Source: Phyllobacterium sp. 628
GTDB taxonomy: Bacteria > Pseudomonadota > Alphaproteobacteria > Rhizobiales > Rhizobiaceae
Direction of reading: 5' to 3'
NCBI RefSeq assembly: GCF_014189505.1
Contig: NZ_CP050301.1
Coordinates: forward strand, 2,983,501 to 3,047,500
DNA: 64,000 nucleotides
This document shows positions 17,832 to 26,162 of this stretch, in pieces (within the stretch, counting starts at the first letter, position 1; the number at the start of each line of letters is the position of its first letter). A model generated the notes under the pieces. It ran no database searches and was not told the DNA's origin. It was given only the letters and a program-made list of their open reading frames with translations. The position numbers and the translations under genes are program-made.

Positions 17832-17952
17832 ATGCTGACTGCTCCACCATCGTGAAGATGGAGGGGAGACGAAAGGTGTAGGGGGAGCTTACGCCGCAAC
17901 CACCAATGAAAAACGGCCGCTATAGGGAGTGCCGTAAAGGGAGGATTTTGCC

Positions 17953-19306
17953 GTGAATATCGAGATATTATCCATACTTGTTTTGATCGCCATGTTCGTC
18001 ATTGCGACGATCCTGCCGATCAATATGGGCGCGCTGGCTTTTGCTGCCGCCTTCATCGTCGGTTCCCTCATCATGGGTATGACGCCCAATGACATCTTTG
18101 CGGGCTTTCCCAGTGATCTGTTTCTGACGCTGGTCGGCATCACCTATCTTTTTCGGTATCGCCCAGAACAATGGCACCATTGACTGGCTGGTGGAGCGGG
18201 CTGTCCGACTGGTGCGCGGACATATGGCGCTGATTCCCTGGGTGATGTTTCTTGTCGCGGCGATCATCACCGGCTTCGGTGCGCTTGGTCCGGCAGCGGT
18301 TGCCATTCTCGCACCAGTGGCATTGCGTTTTGCCACCCAATACCGCATTAGCCCTGTCATGATGGGCCTGATGGTCATTCATGGCGCACAGGGCGGCGGT
18401 TTTTCACCCATCAGCGTATATGGCGGCATTACCAACCAGATCGTCCAGAAGGCCGGCCTGCCCTACGGCCCTACCTCGCTGTTCTTGTCGAGCCTGTTCT
18501 TCAATCTGGCAATTGCAATTGTCGTGTTCTTCGTATTCGGCGGCTGGAAAAACCTGCGCGAACATGCTGCCGCATCCGGCCCGGACCCTGATACGCATGT
18601 TGCAGGCGCATCCCGCTCCATCGTCGGACATGGCGGCACGCCCGCTTCGCCCGCCTATCACCGCAGTTCCGTATCGCCTACCGGCGCGGCTATTCCGTCT
18701 ACCGAAGGCATGACCAGCGAGCGCCTGATGACTCTGGTGGGCCTCACCGCCCTTGCGGTTGGCGCTCTCGTCTTCAAGTTCAATGTTGGACTTGTCGCGA
18801 TCACCGTTGCCGTAGGCCTCGCCCTCCTCTCACCCAAAACGCAAAAGGCTGCCATCGACAAGGTCAGCTGGTCTACGGTTCTGCTGATCGCCGGTATCAT
18901 TACCTATGTCGGCGTGCTGCAGAAGGCCGGTACCGTGGATTATGTTGCATCAGGGATATCGGGGCTCGGTATGCCGCTCCTGGCTGCACTGCTTCTATGC
19001 TTCGTCGGCGCGATTGTTTCCGCCTTTGCCTCGTCCACGGCGCTGCTCGGCGCTATCATTCCGCTCGCCGTACCATTTCTGATGCAGGGGCATATCAGCG
19101 CCATCGGCGTCGTAGCGGCCATAGCCATTTCGACGACGATTGTCGATACAAGTCCATTCTCGACCAATGGTGCACTTGTGGTAGCGAACGCGCCGGAAGC
19201 CGAACGTGAAAGCGTCCTGCGCAAACTGCTGGTTTACAGCGCGCTGATCGCGATTATCGGCCCGGTCATTGCGTGGCTGGTTCTGGTCGTACCAGGTGCT
19301 GTCTAA
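17953..19306 (+). pseudogene. matC: matC: malonate/dicarboxylate transporter, one-base frameshift
   Basis: MatC-family inner-membrane malonate carrier, about 450 residues when the two frames are joined. It starts at GTG 17953 with GGGAGG upstream. The first frame runs MNIEILSILVLIAMF to THLF-like text ending LFRYRPEQWHH; the second resumes at about 18154 as GIAQNNGTIDWLVERA, which is what the family has. The shift lies in TTTTT at 18149-18153, which should be four T. As written, the protein stops after 76 residues. The inner motifs VIHGAQGGGFSPIS and IVDTSPFSTNGAL are intact. A homopolymer error is a serious alternative. Confidence 0.85.
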
Positions 19307-19319
19307 TCAGCAGCGATCA

Positions 19320-19348
19320 AAGGCGGCGCACTAAGTGTGTGCCGCCTT
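19320..19348. terminator. Terminator between matC and the convergent HAD gene
   Basis: AAGGCGGCGCAC and GTGTGCCGCCTT form a 12-bp stem with one G-U pair, followed by CCTTTAAT on the plus strand. The stem could serve both converging genes. Confidence 0.7.
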
Positions 19349-19358
19349 CCTTTAATGA

Positions 19359-20060
19359 TCAGCTTTTAACGATCTCGATCTTGCCGTCATCACCAACTTT
19401 AGCTGCAATATGGCTGTAATCGGCAATCGTCGCATGGGGTGTTGAAACCGGATGCTGGTGTGTTGTCGTCACGACCATGAGGTCCGCTCCGGCAGCTTCA
19501 CCGGCTTTAATGCCAGCGGGCGCATCTTCGAACACCAGACAATCCTTGATATCCACGCCCAGCTTTCTGGCGCCAAGCAGATAGCATTCCGGGTCAGGTT
19601 TTCCGATGGACACATCTTCCGCTGTCACCATGGTCTGCGGCACCGGCAATCCCGCTGCTTCCAGCCGCCGCTTGGCGAGCAGGATAGGCGCTGAAGTCAC
19701 GATAGCCCAGCTCTGTGGCGGCAGGGAATTCAGGAATGCCGCCGCATCAGCAATCTGGACAATACCTTCAACATCATCAATTTCAGCCCGCTCGATTTCT
19801 GCAGCTTCCATTTCCGGATCAATGCCCGGAAGAGCAAGATGGCGGATCGTATCAATACCGCGAACGCCATGCATTGTCGGCAGAAAGGCTTCAACATCGA
19901 GCCCCTGCCGCCGCGCCCAGTCACCCCAGATGCGCTCCGCCGCAGCGATGGAATTGAGAATGGTTCCGTCCATATCGAAAAGCAGGGCTGAAAACGGTTT
20001 GGTGAAAACCGGGGAAGCTATTGAAGACAATTTGGATTTTCCTTTCATTCGCAAAACCAT
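19359..20060 (-). CDS. HAD-family (sub)phosphatase, sugar-phosphatase-like
   Basis: Cytoplasmic Mg-dependent phosphohydrolase, 233 residues from ATG 20060 (ATG 20048 is also possible). HAD motif I FDMDGT has the nucleophile and acid at D29 and D31; motif II is the Ser in IVTSAP; the motif III lysine and aspartates lie in IGKPDPECY and FEDAPAGIKAGEAAG. The helical cap between motifs I and II makes it subclass I, like sugar- or glycerol-phosphatases. Substrate not determinable. It is divergent from the VOC gene and convergent with matC. Confidence 0.8.
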   Translation of the reverse strand: MVLRMKGKSKLSSIASPVFTKPFSALLFDMDGTILNSIAAAERIWGDWARRQGLDVEAFLPTMHGVRGIDTIRHLALPGIDPEMEAAEIERAEIDDVEGIVQIADAAAFLNSLPPQSWAIVTSAPILLAKRRLEAAGLPVPQTMVTAEDVSIGKPDPECYLLGARKLGVDIKDCLVFEDAPAGIKAGEAAGADLMVVTTTHQHPVSTPHATIADYSHIAAKVGDDGKIEIVKS

Positions 20061-20181
20061 CGATACACAATTGCCGCGCTTGCAGGCAACGCCCTTCGTG
20101 TTAGTTTTCGAGCAAAATCCGAGTCTGATCGGGTGCCAAATACGTCATTCGCCATTGTCTGGCAGCCCCGGAGAGAAGTTC

Positions 20182-20577
20182 ATGTTTTCGCATATCAATG
20201 TCGGCGCCAATGATTTCACACGCGCATTCGAATTCTACGCACCGATCATGGAGATGTTGGGCAATCCGTTGCGGTTCTCCGATATGAGCAAGCCTTGGGC
20301 TGGTTGGCAGCCCCAAGGCGGCGGACGTCCGCTGTTTCTGCTGTCACGGCCGTTTGACGGAGAAGCCGCGACGCCCGGCAATGGACAGATGGTGGCATTT
20401 CTGGCACCGGACCGCGCAAGCGTCGACAATATCCATGCTCTGGCGCTGACCAATGGTGGACGCTGAGAGGGCCCGCCCGGTCTGCGCCTGCATTATCATC
20501 CCAATTATTACGGCGCCTATTTTCGGGATCCCGAAGGCAACAAAATCTGCGTCTGCCATCACGATCCGGTGGAATAG
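20182..20577 (+). pseudogene. VOC/glyoxalase family protein with in-frame stop
   Basis: A 131-codon vicinal-oxygen-chelate protein starting at ATG 20182 (GGAGAGAAG just upstream): FSHINVGANDFTRAFEFYAP, then RPLFLLSRPFDG. A TGA at 20464-20466 interrupts the frame after ALTNGGR. The same frame then continues exactly as the family should (EGPPGLRLHYHPNYYGAYF, then RDPEGNKICVCHH) to TAG at 20577. The missing part includes the last metal-ligand region, so a truncated product is unlikely to work. A nonsense mutation or a base-call error are equally possible; I see no reason to invoke selenocysteine. Confidence 0.75.
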
Positions 20578-20587
20578 TCAGTCCGGT

Positions 20588-21295
20588 TCAGTGCCAGCCA
20601 TTATCGAGCTGATCCCGCGTCTCGGCAACAGCCACTTCCCATAAAGCCAGCGAATCCGCATCAGGACGCTGGAACAGGCCGTGATAATTGCCTTCACCAA
20701 GCATTTCACGTTTGCGCTTCGCATCAACGCGCGCAAGCCTGTTAAAATCGATCTGGTCCTTGGGCTCCGCAGGCACTGCCGCTCCGGCAATACGGGTCCA
20801 TGGAAAATTCTCCATCCATGACGCGTGCGAAGCAGCAGGATCAATCTCCATCACCTTTGCCCACGTCTTCGGTGCCCGCCACCAATCATGAAGCTTGACG
20901 GAGGAGTCCGGGTGGCTGTTGAGCCATTCCGAAATCACTGTTCCCGCAGGTGTGTTACCACCATGACCGTTCACGACAAGAATGCGCCGGAAACCCGAGC
21001 GATGCATGCTGTCGAGCAGATCGCGGATCACGCCGACATAGGTTGCAAGACTGAAGGTCAAGGTGCCAGGGAAATCCGCGAAGGATGCGGCCAGTCCATA
21101 GGGTAAGGCGGGGAAAACCGGCACACCAGAGGATTCTGCGGCATCGACAGCGATCTTTTCAGCCAGAATCATATCGGTGCAGAGACTGAGATAAGCGTGC
21201 TGCTCGACACTACCGATCGGCAGGATGCAGCGATCATCACTGGCGACGCGCTGTTCCACCTGCATCCAGTTCATATCCGAAATCTTCATCCGCAT
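20588..21295 (-). CDS. Creatininase-family amidohydrolase
   Basis: Metal-dependent cyclic-amide hydrolase family (creatininase, or the MftE/FAPy-type deformylases), 235 residues; a second in-frame ATG ends at 21289. Family metal-binding elements are seen in order: ILPIGSVEQH with Glu and His ligands, then CTD with the Asp, and VVNGHGGNTPA with the His. The usual HAGExETS segment is replaced by HASWMENF, so substrate preference may differ. GSVEQH is followed by AYLSL rather than GPHLPL, another departure. Substrate unknown. It is convergent with the VOC gene. Confidence 0.8.
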   Translation of the reverse strand: MRMKISDMNWMQVEQRVASDDRCILPIGSVEQHAYLSLCTDMILAEKIAVDAAESSGVPVFPALPYGLAASFADFPGTLTFSLATYVGVIRDLLDSMHRSGFRRILVVNGHGGNTPAGTVISEWLNSHPDSSVKLHDWWRAPKTWAKVMEIDPAASHASWMENFPWTRIAGAAVPAEPKDQIDFNRLARVDAKRKREMLGEGNYHGLFQRPDADSLALWEVAVAETRDQLDNGWH

Positions 21296-21546
21296 TCACC
21301 TTTGCCGACCATGCGGCTATCCCATTGAAGTTCATTGCCAAAATGATGCTCGCCCGACACAAGACGGCCAGCGTTTTCCAAGCGCAATGGAAGGAAGCCC
21401 TCTCCCGCAGTACTGTCAAGTCAGCCGGTTAAAATGCCTGTCGCACACCATCTGTTTTTGCGACTAAGTTTGTGCCACAAGTTGCAACAGTGAACATATT
21501 CATCAAGCTGCAGCAATGCCGCAGTTTTGTGGGCTCGGGGCACGAA

Positions 21547-22779
21547 ATGGAGCAGGCAGAGGCAGACCAACTGGCAGGTTTAACGACCGGCGCCCTTTCG
21601 TTGTTTCTGGAAAATCCACTTGTCGCTTTCCTGACCGTCCTCGCCATTATCGTCTCATTCATTACAGCAACGTGGATTACCCGGCGCCTGCAACGGAGAT
21701 GGCCGAAAACCTCGCGCATCAGAATTCTGATCGACTACCTCTCGACCATTTTGCTGTTGATGCTGTTCCTGTTCCTGCTCATGCGTCTTTTTAGCGGAAC
21801 GTTCGCCAATCTGCTTATGTTTGTCACCGGTGGTGCACTGGGATTCTTTCTTATCATTCGTGTCCTCGGGCTGATCGTCGAGCAACTGTTCCGGCCGCGC
21901 GACCCCTTCCGCTCGATATTGCGGGCTTCACAGGTATTGTTCTGGCTGGCATTGCTTATTTACCTGTTCGGTCAGACAAATCCGGCGATCAAGAGCTTTT
22001 TCGACGCCGAGATAGAGATTGGTGACGCAAAGATCAGCCCCCAGGTTGTTTTCAATGTTCTGTTCTTCGGGGCTATTGTCCTCATCGTCACGATCTGGGC
22101 TTCCGAAACGGTGCAGCGCTTGCTTCACCGGAAAACCACCCTGCAACCCAATCTGGCATTGGCGTTGGAGCGGATCATTTCAGTCGCGATGTGGGTTGTT
22201 GCGGCACTTATCATTGTATCGCTCGCTGGCATCAACCTGACAGCTCTGGCCGCCTTTGGCGGCGCGCTCGGCATTGGTATTGGTCTTGGCCTGCAGAAGC
22301 TTGCGGCAAGTTATATCAGCGGCTTGATTTTGTTGTTTGAACGCTCTGTGCGGGTGGGTGATAACCTTATCAGTGACAAGATTGTTGGCCGCGTCACCCA
22401 GATGACAATCCGCTACACAACAATCCATACCACGGATGGTTTGGACGTGCTTGTTTCCAATGACACGCTGATCAACAGCACCATCGTCAACGAAACATTG
22501 TCCGACAGCAATGTACGGCTGGAATTTCCAATCACGGTATCGGCGGATACCGATCTGGACGCCGCCCGCGCCATCTTTCTGGCAGCTGTGCAGAAACAGC
22601 CGCGCGTCCTCAAAGAACCTGGGGCAAAAATCTACACGGCAAGCGTTGAGAACAAGAGCGTCAAGCTGCTGACACGGTTCTGGATCAGCGATCCCGGCAA
22701 TGGCCGTATCGACATCATCTCGAATATCAACGAGACTGTTCTGGATGAATTCAAGAAAAAAGGTATCGGTCTGGCCTGA
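21547..22779 (+). CDS. MscS-family mechanosensitive channel
   Basis: Tension-gated ion channel that releases solutes on hypo-osmotic shock (family role). About 410 residues from ATG 21547; a GTG at 21472 extends the frame but the added residues look non-membrane. Five or so membrane segments are followed by the glycine-rich pore helix GGALGIGIGLGLQKLAASY, then the MscS beta domain (RVGDNLISDKIVGRVTQMTI, VLVSNDTLIN) and a C-terminal alpha/beta region. Longer than E. coli MscS because of the extra N-terminal helices. Stands alone, 47 bases before the MFS gene. Confidence 0.85.
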   Translation: MEQAEADQLAGLTTGALSLFLENPLVAFLTVLAIIVSFITATWITRRLQRRWPKTSRIRILIDYLSTILLLMLFLFLLMRLFSGTFANLLMFVTGGALGFFLIIRVLGLIVEQLFRPRDPFRSILRASQVLFWLALLIYLFGQTNPAIKSFFDAEIEIGDAKISPQVVFNVLFFGAIVLIVTIWASETVQRLLHRKTTLQPNLALALERIISVAMWVVAALIIVSLAGINLTALAAFGGALGIGIGLGLQKLAASYISGLILLFERSVRVGDNLISDKIVGRVTQMTIRYTTIHTTDGLDVLVSNDTLINSTIVNETLSDSNVRLEFPITVSADTDLDAARAIFLAAVQKQPRVLKEPGAKIYTASVENKSVKLLTRFWISDPGNGRIDIISNINETVLDEFKKKGIGLA

Positions 22780-22826
22780 TAGGGGAATCAGCAGACCACG
22801 AAGACATTGGGGCTGGGGAGGCAAAC

Positions 22827-24119
22827 ATGTCATTGAATGAAACGGTAGATCCCTACCGGAAAATAAGCCTGCGCATCATTCCATTCATGATGGTGCTCTA
22901 TCTCGTTGCGTTCCTTGATCGCGTCAATATCAGCTTCGCAGCTCTGACCATGAATGATGATGTCGGTTTTACACCCTATGTCTATGGCTGGGGTGCGGGC
23001 ATATTCTTTCTTGGCTATTTCCTCTTCGAAGTTCCCAGCAATGTCATCCTCGAAAAGGTCGGCGCGCGGCTGTGGATCGCCCGCATCATGATCACATGGG
23101 GGCTTGTGTCGGCCGCTATGGCATTTGTGCAGGGGCCGTGGAGCTTCTTCATCCTGCGGTTTTTGCTGGGTGTCGCCGAAGCGGGCTTCCTCCCCGGTAT
23201 GATCCTTTATCTCACCTACTGGTTTCCAGCGGCACAGCGGGCAAAGTTCATCGGCTTGTTCATGGCGGCCGTGCCGCTGGCCAGCGCGGTAGGCGCCCCG
23301 CTTTCCAGTCTGATCATCGGCATCAATGACATCTGGGGTTTGAAAGGCTGGCAATGGCTGTTCATCATCGAAGGCATACCGTCCTGCCTTCTGGGTCTGG
23401 CCGTGTTGCGCCTCTTGCCCAATGGCCCGGCACAGGCACCGTGGCTGACCTTGACGGAACGCCGGATTGTGCAGGAAAAACTTGAAGAGGATCGCCAGCT
23501 CAATCCCGGACGAACCCAGCACCGGCTTTGGCCCGCGCTTACTGACCGCCGCGTCCTGCTTTTGGGACTTGTCTATTTCGGTATCGTCATCGGGCTTTAT
23601 GGTATTGGCCTATGGCTGCCGCAGATGATCAAGGCTATGGGCTTTTCCAACACGCAAGTCGGGTTCATCACGGCACTGCCCTATATCGCGAGCGCAATCG
23701 CCATGCTGCTCTGGGGGCGGCACAGCGACAAACACGGTGAACGTGTCTGGCATGTGGCAATTGCAGCGGCGGTCAGCGCCATCGGTTTCATCGGCAGCGT
23801 CTACCTGCAATCCAACCTGATCGCCTTGTTTTGCCTCGGCGTGGCTTCCATCGGCATTTATGCGAGCCTTGGACCGTTCTGGGCCATGCCCTCGGTTTTC
23901 CTTCAGGGGACGGCAGCCGCTGGTGGTATTGCCTTGATCAACTCCGTTGGCAATCTCGGTGGATTTGTCGGGCCCTATCTCGTCGGCTGGATCAAACAAA
24001 GCACCGGAAGTTTCCAGCTCGGCATGGGCGTGCTCGCCTTCTGCCTCGCGGCTGCGGCTGTGATTGTGCTGATCTTGGGCCGCGAACTAAAATCCAGCAG
24101 GCACGATTCCGTGCACTGA
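22827..24119 (+). CDS. MFS transporter, anion:cation symporter (ACS) family
   Basis: Inner-membrane 12-helix organic-anion/H+ symporter, 430 residues, with GGGGAGG upstream of ATG 22827. The first helix region has LVAFLDRVNISFAALTMN; the next has GYFLFEVPSNVILEKVGARLW and LLGVAEAGFLPGMILYLTYW, all diagnostic of the phthalate/tartrate/glucarate ACS subgroup. The substrate is likely a carboxylate. It is convergent with a GntR regulator that might control it. Confidence 0.85.
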   Translation: MSLNETVDPYRKISLRIIPFMMVLYLVAFLDRVNISFAALTMNDDVGFTPYVYGWGAGIFFLGYFLFEVPSNVILEKVGARLWIARIMITWGLVSAAMAFVQGPWSFFILRFLLGVAEAGFLPGMILYLTYWFPAAQRAKFIGLFMAAVPLASAVGAPLSSLIIGINDIWGLKGWQWLFIIEGIPSCLLGLAVLRLLPNGPAQAPWLTLTERRIVQEKLEEDRQLNPGRTQHRLWPALTDRRVLLLGLVYFGIVIGLYGIGLWLPQMIKAMGFSNTQVGFITALPYIASAIAMLLWGRHSDKHGERVWHVAIAAAVSAIGFIGSVYLQSNLIALFCLGVASIGIYASLGPFWAMPSVFLQGTAAAGGIALINSVGNLGGFVGPYLVGWIKQSTGSFQLGMGVLAFCLAAAAVIVLILGRELKSSRHDSVH

Positions 24120-24135
24120 AAGCCGTCCGGATCAG

Positions 24136-24840
24136 TTACTCGAACAGATCCGGATGGTTTCGTTCGATCTCGGGCAAAGCGCGCAGTATCTCGGTAAGAT
24201 GGTAGCGAATGGCTGCTTCCGCGCCGTCGGGATCACGAGCGTCTATGGCATTAATGATTGCCTGATGCTGTTCGATCAGCAACTGCATGGCAGCGGCATT
24301 GAGCAGCGTCAGCTGACACGCGCGGTCCATATGCGCCTTGAGGTTGCCGACGACTGTCCAGGCCATCGGACAGCCTGCCCCCTCCGCCAAGGCAATATGA
24401 AACTGCTCATCAAATTTTTGAAAAGCTAGGTGGTCGGTTTTTGCCGCAGCGCGGGCCTGCGATTCCAGCGCTTCGTCAATCTTCTCGCGGCTTGCCGGAG
24501 CAAACTGTTCGCAAGCCCGGCGCACAACCGCACTCTCGATAACCTCGCGCAGAAAGCGGGCTTCCCGCATTTTTGGAATAGAAATCTTGACGACTATAGT
24601 GCCGCGCTGTGGAAGCACTTCAACGAATTGTTGTTTGCTGAGAGCTATCAAAGCTTCACGCACAGGCTGGCGCGACACGCCATAACGCTCGGCAATCTCG
24701 GCCTCGGATAACCGGACGCCCGGTTGTAATTCAAGCGAAACAATAGCCCTGAGCAGCTCTTTTTCAAGCCGGTGCGCCGTTGAACCACCGCGGCTGAGAT
24801 CGATTGTCAAATTAGCTTCTCCCATCCACTTGCATTGCAA
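24136..24840 (-). CDS. GntR-family regulator, FadR/FCD subfamily
   Basis: 234-residue transcription factor: N-terminal winged helix (AEIAERYGVSRQPVREALIA) and a C-terminal all-helical FCD domain with metal-ligand-type residues (FDEQFHIALAEGAGCPM, then HQAIINAI). Such proteins are usually repressors released by a carboxylic acid. An alternative start is the ATG ending at 24825. It is divergent from the TRAP importer at 25141 and convergent with the ACS-family transporter, so either may be its target. The palindrome at 24862-24871 lies 21 bases upstream. Confidence 0.85.
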   Translation of the reverse strand: MQCKWMGEANLTIDLSRGGSTAHRLEKELLRAIVSLELQPGVRLSEAEIAERYGVSRQPVREALIALSKQQFVEVLPQRGTIVVKISIPKMREARFLREVIESAVVRRACEQFAPASREKIDEALESQARAAAKTDHLAFQKFDEQFHIALAEGAGCPMAWTVVGNLKAHMDRACQLTLLNAAAMQLLIEQHQAIINAIDARDPDGAEAAIRYHLTEILRALPEIERNHPDLFE

Positions 24841-25140
24841 CGATTACCATATCATACTACCATACTAGTATATGCCAAGCCAGTTGGGGTCAAGCGACGG
24901 CATGTTTGCGTACCATGACAGAGTGCCAAAAACACCCGGCACATCAATGGTGTCGCACATGAATCCGGCTGAACCAAGCAAAGCTTTCGCATGACTGAAC
25001 AGCACGGCGATCAGGTTGAGGAGTCCTGCCGCCGTGTTTCAAACCGCTCATGTTTTGGGCGGCACCAAGGGGATAATGCCGGCAGCCCGGCATTATGAAC
25101 AATCAGGGCCACGCGAAGTGGTCCGTGTGGAGGAGATACT
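24841..25140. other. Divergent intergenic region, GntR regulator / TRAP operon
   Basis: 300 bases with no credible coding region. The end near the regulator is AT-rich and repeats CATACTA-type words (24853-24872), including the palindrome below. The 3' end holds GGAGGAG-like bases just before the TRAP start (25129-25135). Confidence 0.5.
24862..24871. promoter_or_regulatory. Candidate FCD-GntR operator ATACTAGTAT
   Basis: Perfect 10-bp palindrome between the regulator and the TRAP operon. A related word, ATACTACCATAC, starts 9 bases earlier. FCD-type GntR proteins bind short AT-rich dyads in divergent promoters, so this is a reasonable candidate operator. Confidence 0.45.
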
Positions 25141-26154
25141 ATGAAGGATATTTGCCTGACACGCCGCGCATTTGGCCTTGGTCTTGCCGGTGCCGGTACA
25201 TTTGCCATTATCAGCCGTGCGACAAAAGCCGAAGCCGCCCCTATTACCCTGCGCATGTCCTCGTCCCTGCCGGCCGATCCCAATTCGGCCCACTGGCTCT
25301 GGTATGACCGCTTTCAGAGTGGCTTGAAAAGCAAGCTCGGCGATGCCGTCGAGATCAAATATTTTCCGGATAATCAGCTTGGAAAGGAAGCCGACATTGT
25401 CGGACAGGTCAAGCTTGGCATTGTCGACATGATGATATCGGGCTCTTCAATATGGGGAACACTGGCGCCTGAAATCGGCGTACTTGACCTCGGTTATCTC
25501 TTCAATTCCATGGATGCAGCCGGTCCAGTGCTGGATGGCAGCGCTGGCAAGGTGCTGAACGGTATTTTTGCCGACAAGATCGGCGTTGAAGTCGTCAGTT
25601 GGGCCTATAGCTTGGGCGGCCGCAATGTAACAGCCCGCACTCCAGCCAATACGCCGGAACTGCTCAAAGGACAAAAGATCCGTGTGCTTCCGGTTGCCAA
25701 TTTCGTGGCAACCTTGAAGGCAATGGGTGCGTCGCCGACCCCGATGTCCCTTGGTGAAGTCTATACTGCGCTTCAGACCGGCGTGATCGACGGACTGGAG
25801 CATGATGCACCAACTGTCCTTGCACTCAAATGCTACGAAGTGGCCAAGCACATTTCGCTGACACAACATATCTGTAACCCGCAGACAATTGTTATCGGCA
25901 AGCGCGCGCTGTCGAAAGTCCCGGCAGAACATCTGCCAGCATTCCGCGAGGCGGCCGCAGAAGCATCGACATTCCAGCGCAGCAAGGCCAACGAGATCGA
26001 AGCCAGTGCGCTTGCCAAATTGCGCAGCAATGGTGTGACAACGCACGAGGTCGATCGTACGGCGTTCAAACAGCTGGTCACGCCGCTATGGAGCGAGTTT
26101 GCCAAGGCCTATCCAAGCACCAAGCCTGTGCTTGACGCCATTACCAAGGCTTGA
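25141..26154 (+). CDS. dctP: TRAP transporter substrate-binding protein (DctP family)
   Basis: Periplasmic receptor of a Na+-driven TRAP importer, 337 residues. An N-terminal signal peptide with a twin-arginine-like TRRAFGLGLAGAGTFAII is cleaved near AEAA. Family motifs include FPDNQLGKEADIVGQVKLG and the substrate-carboxylate region VLPVANFVATLKAMGASP with MSLGEVYTALQTGVIDGLE; the usual Arg is present at KIRV. Ligand is probably an organic acid. GGAGGAG lies just before the start. The stop is followed after a few bases by the fused membrane subunit. Confidence 0.9.
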   Translation: MKDICLTRRAFGLGLAGAGTFAIISRATKAEAAPITLRMSSSLPADPNSAHWLWYDRFQSGLKSKLGDAVEIKYFPDNQLGKEADIVGQVKLGIVDMMISGSSIWGTLAPEIGVLDLGYLFNSMDAAGPVLDGSAGKVLNGIFADKIGVEVVSWAYSLGGRNVTARTPANTPELLKGQKIRVLPVANFVATLKAMGASPTPMSLGEVYTALQTGVIDGLEHDAPTVLALKCYEVAKHISLTQHICNPQTIVIGKRALSKVPAEHLPAFREAAAEASTFQRSKANEIEASALAKLRSNGVTTHEVDRTAFKQLVTPLWSEFAKAYPSTKPVLDAITKA

Positions 26155-26162
26155 GGTCAGTC

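Noticed and set aside
20464..20466. Selenocysteine at the TGA of the VOC gene
   Set aside because: The family has no Sec at this site, and nonsense mutation or sequencing error is simpler.
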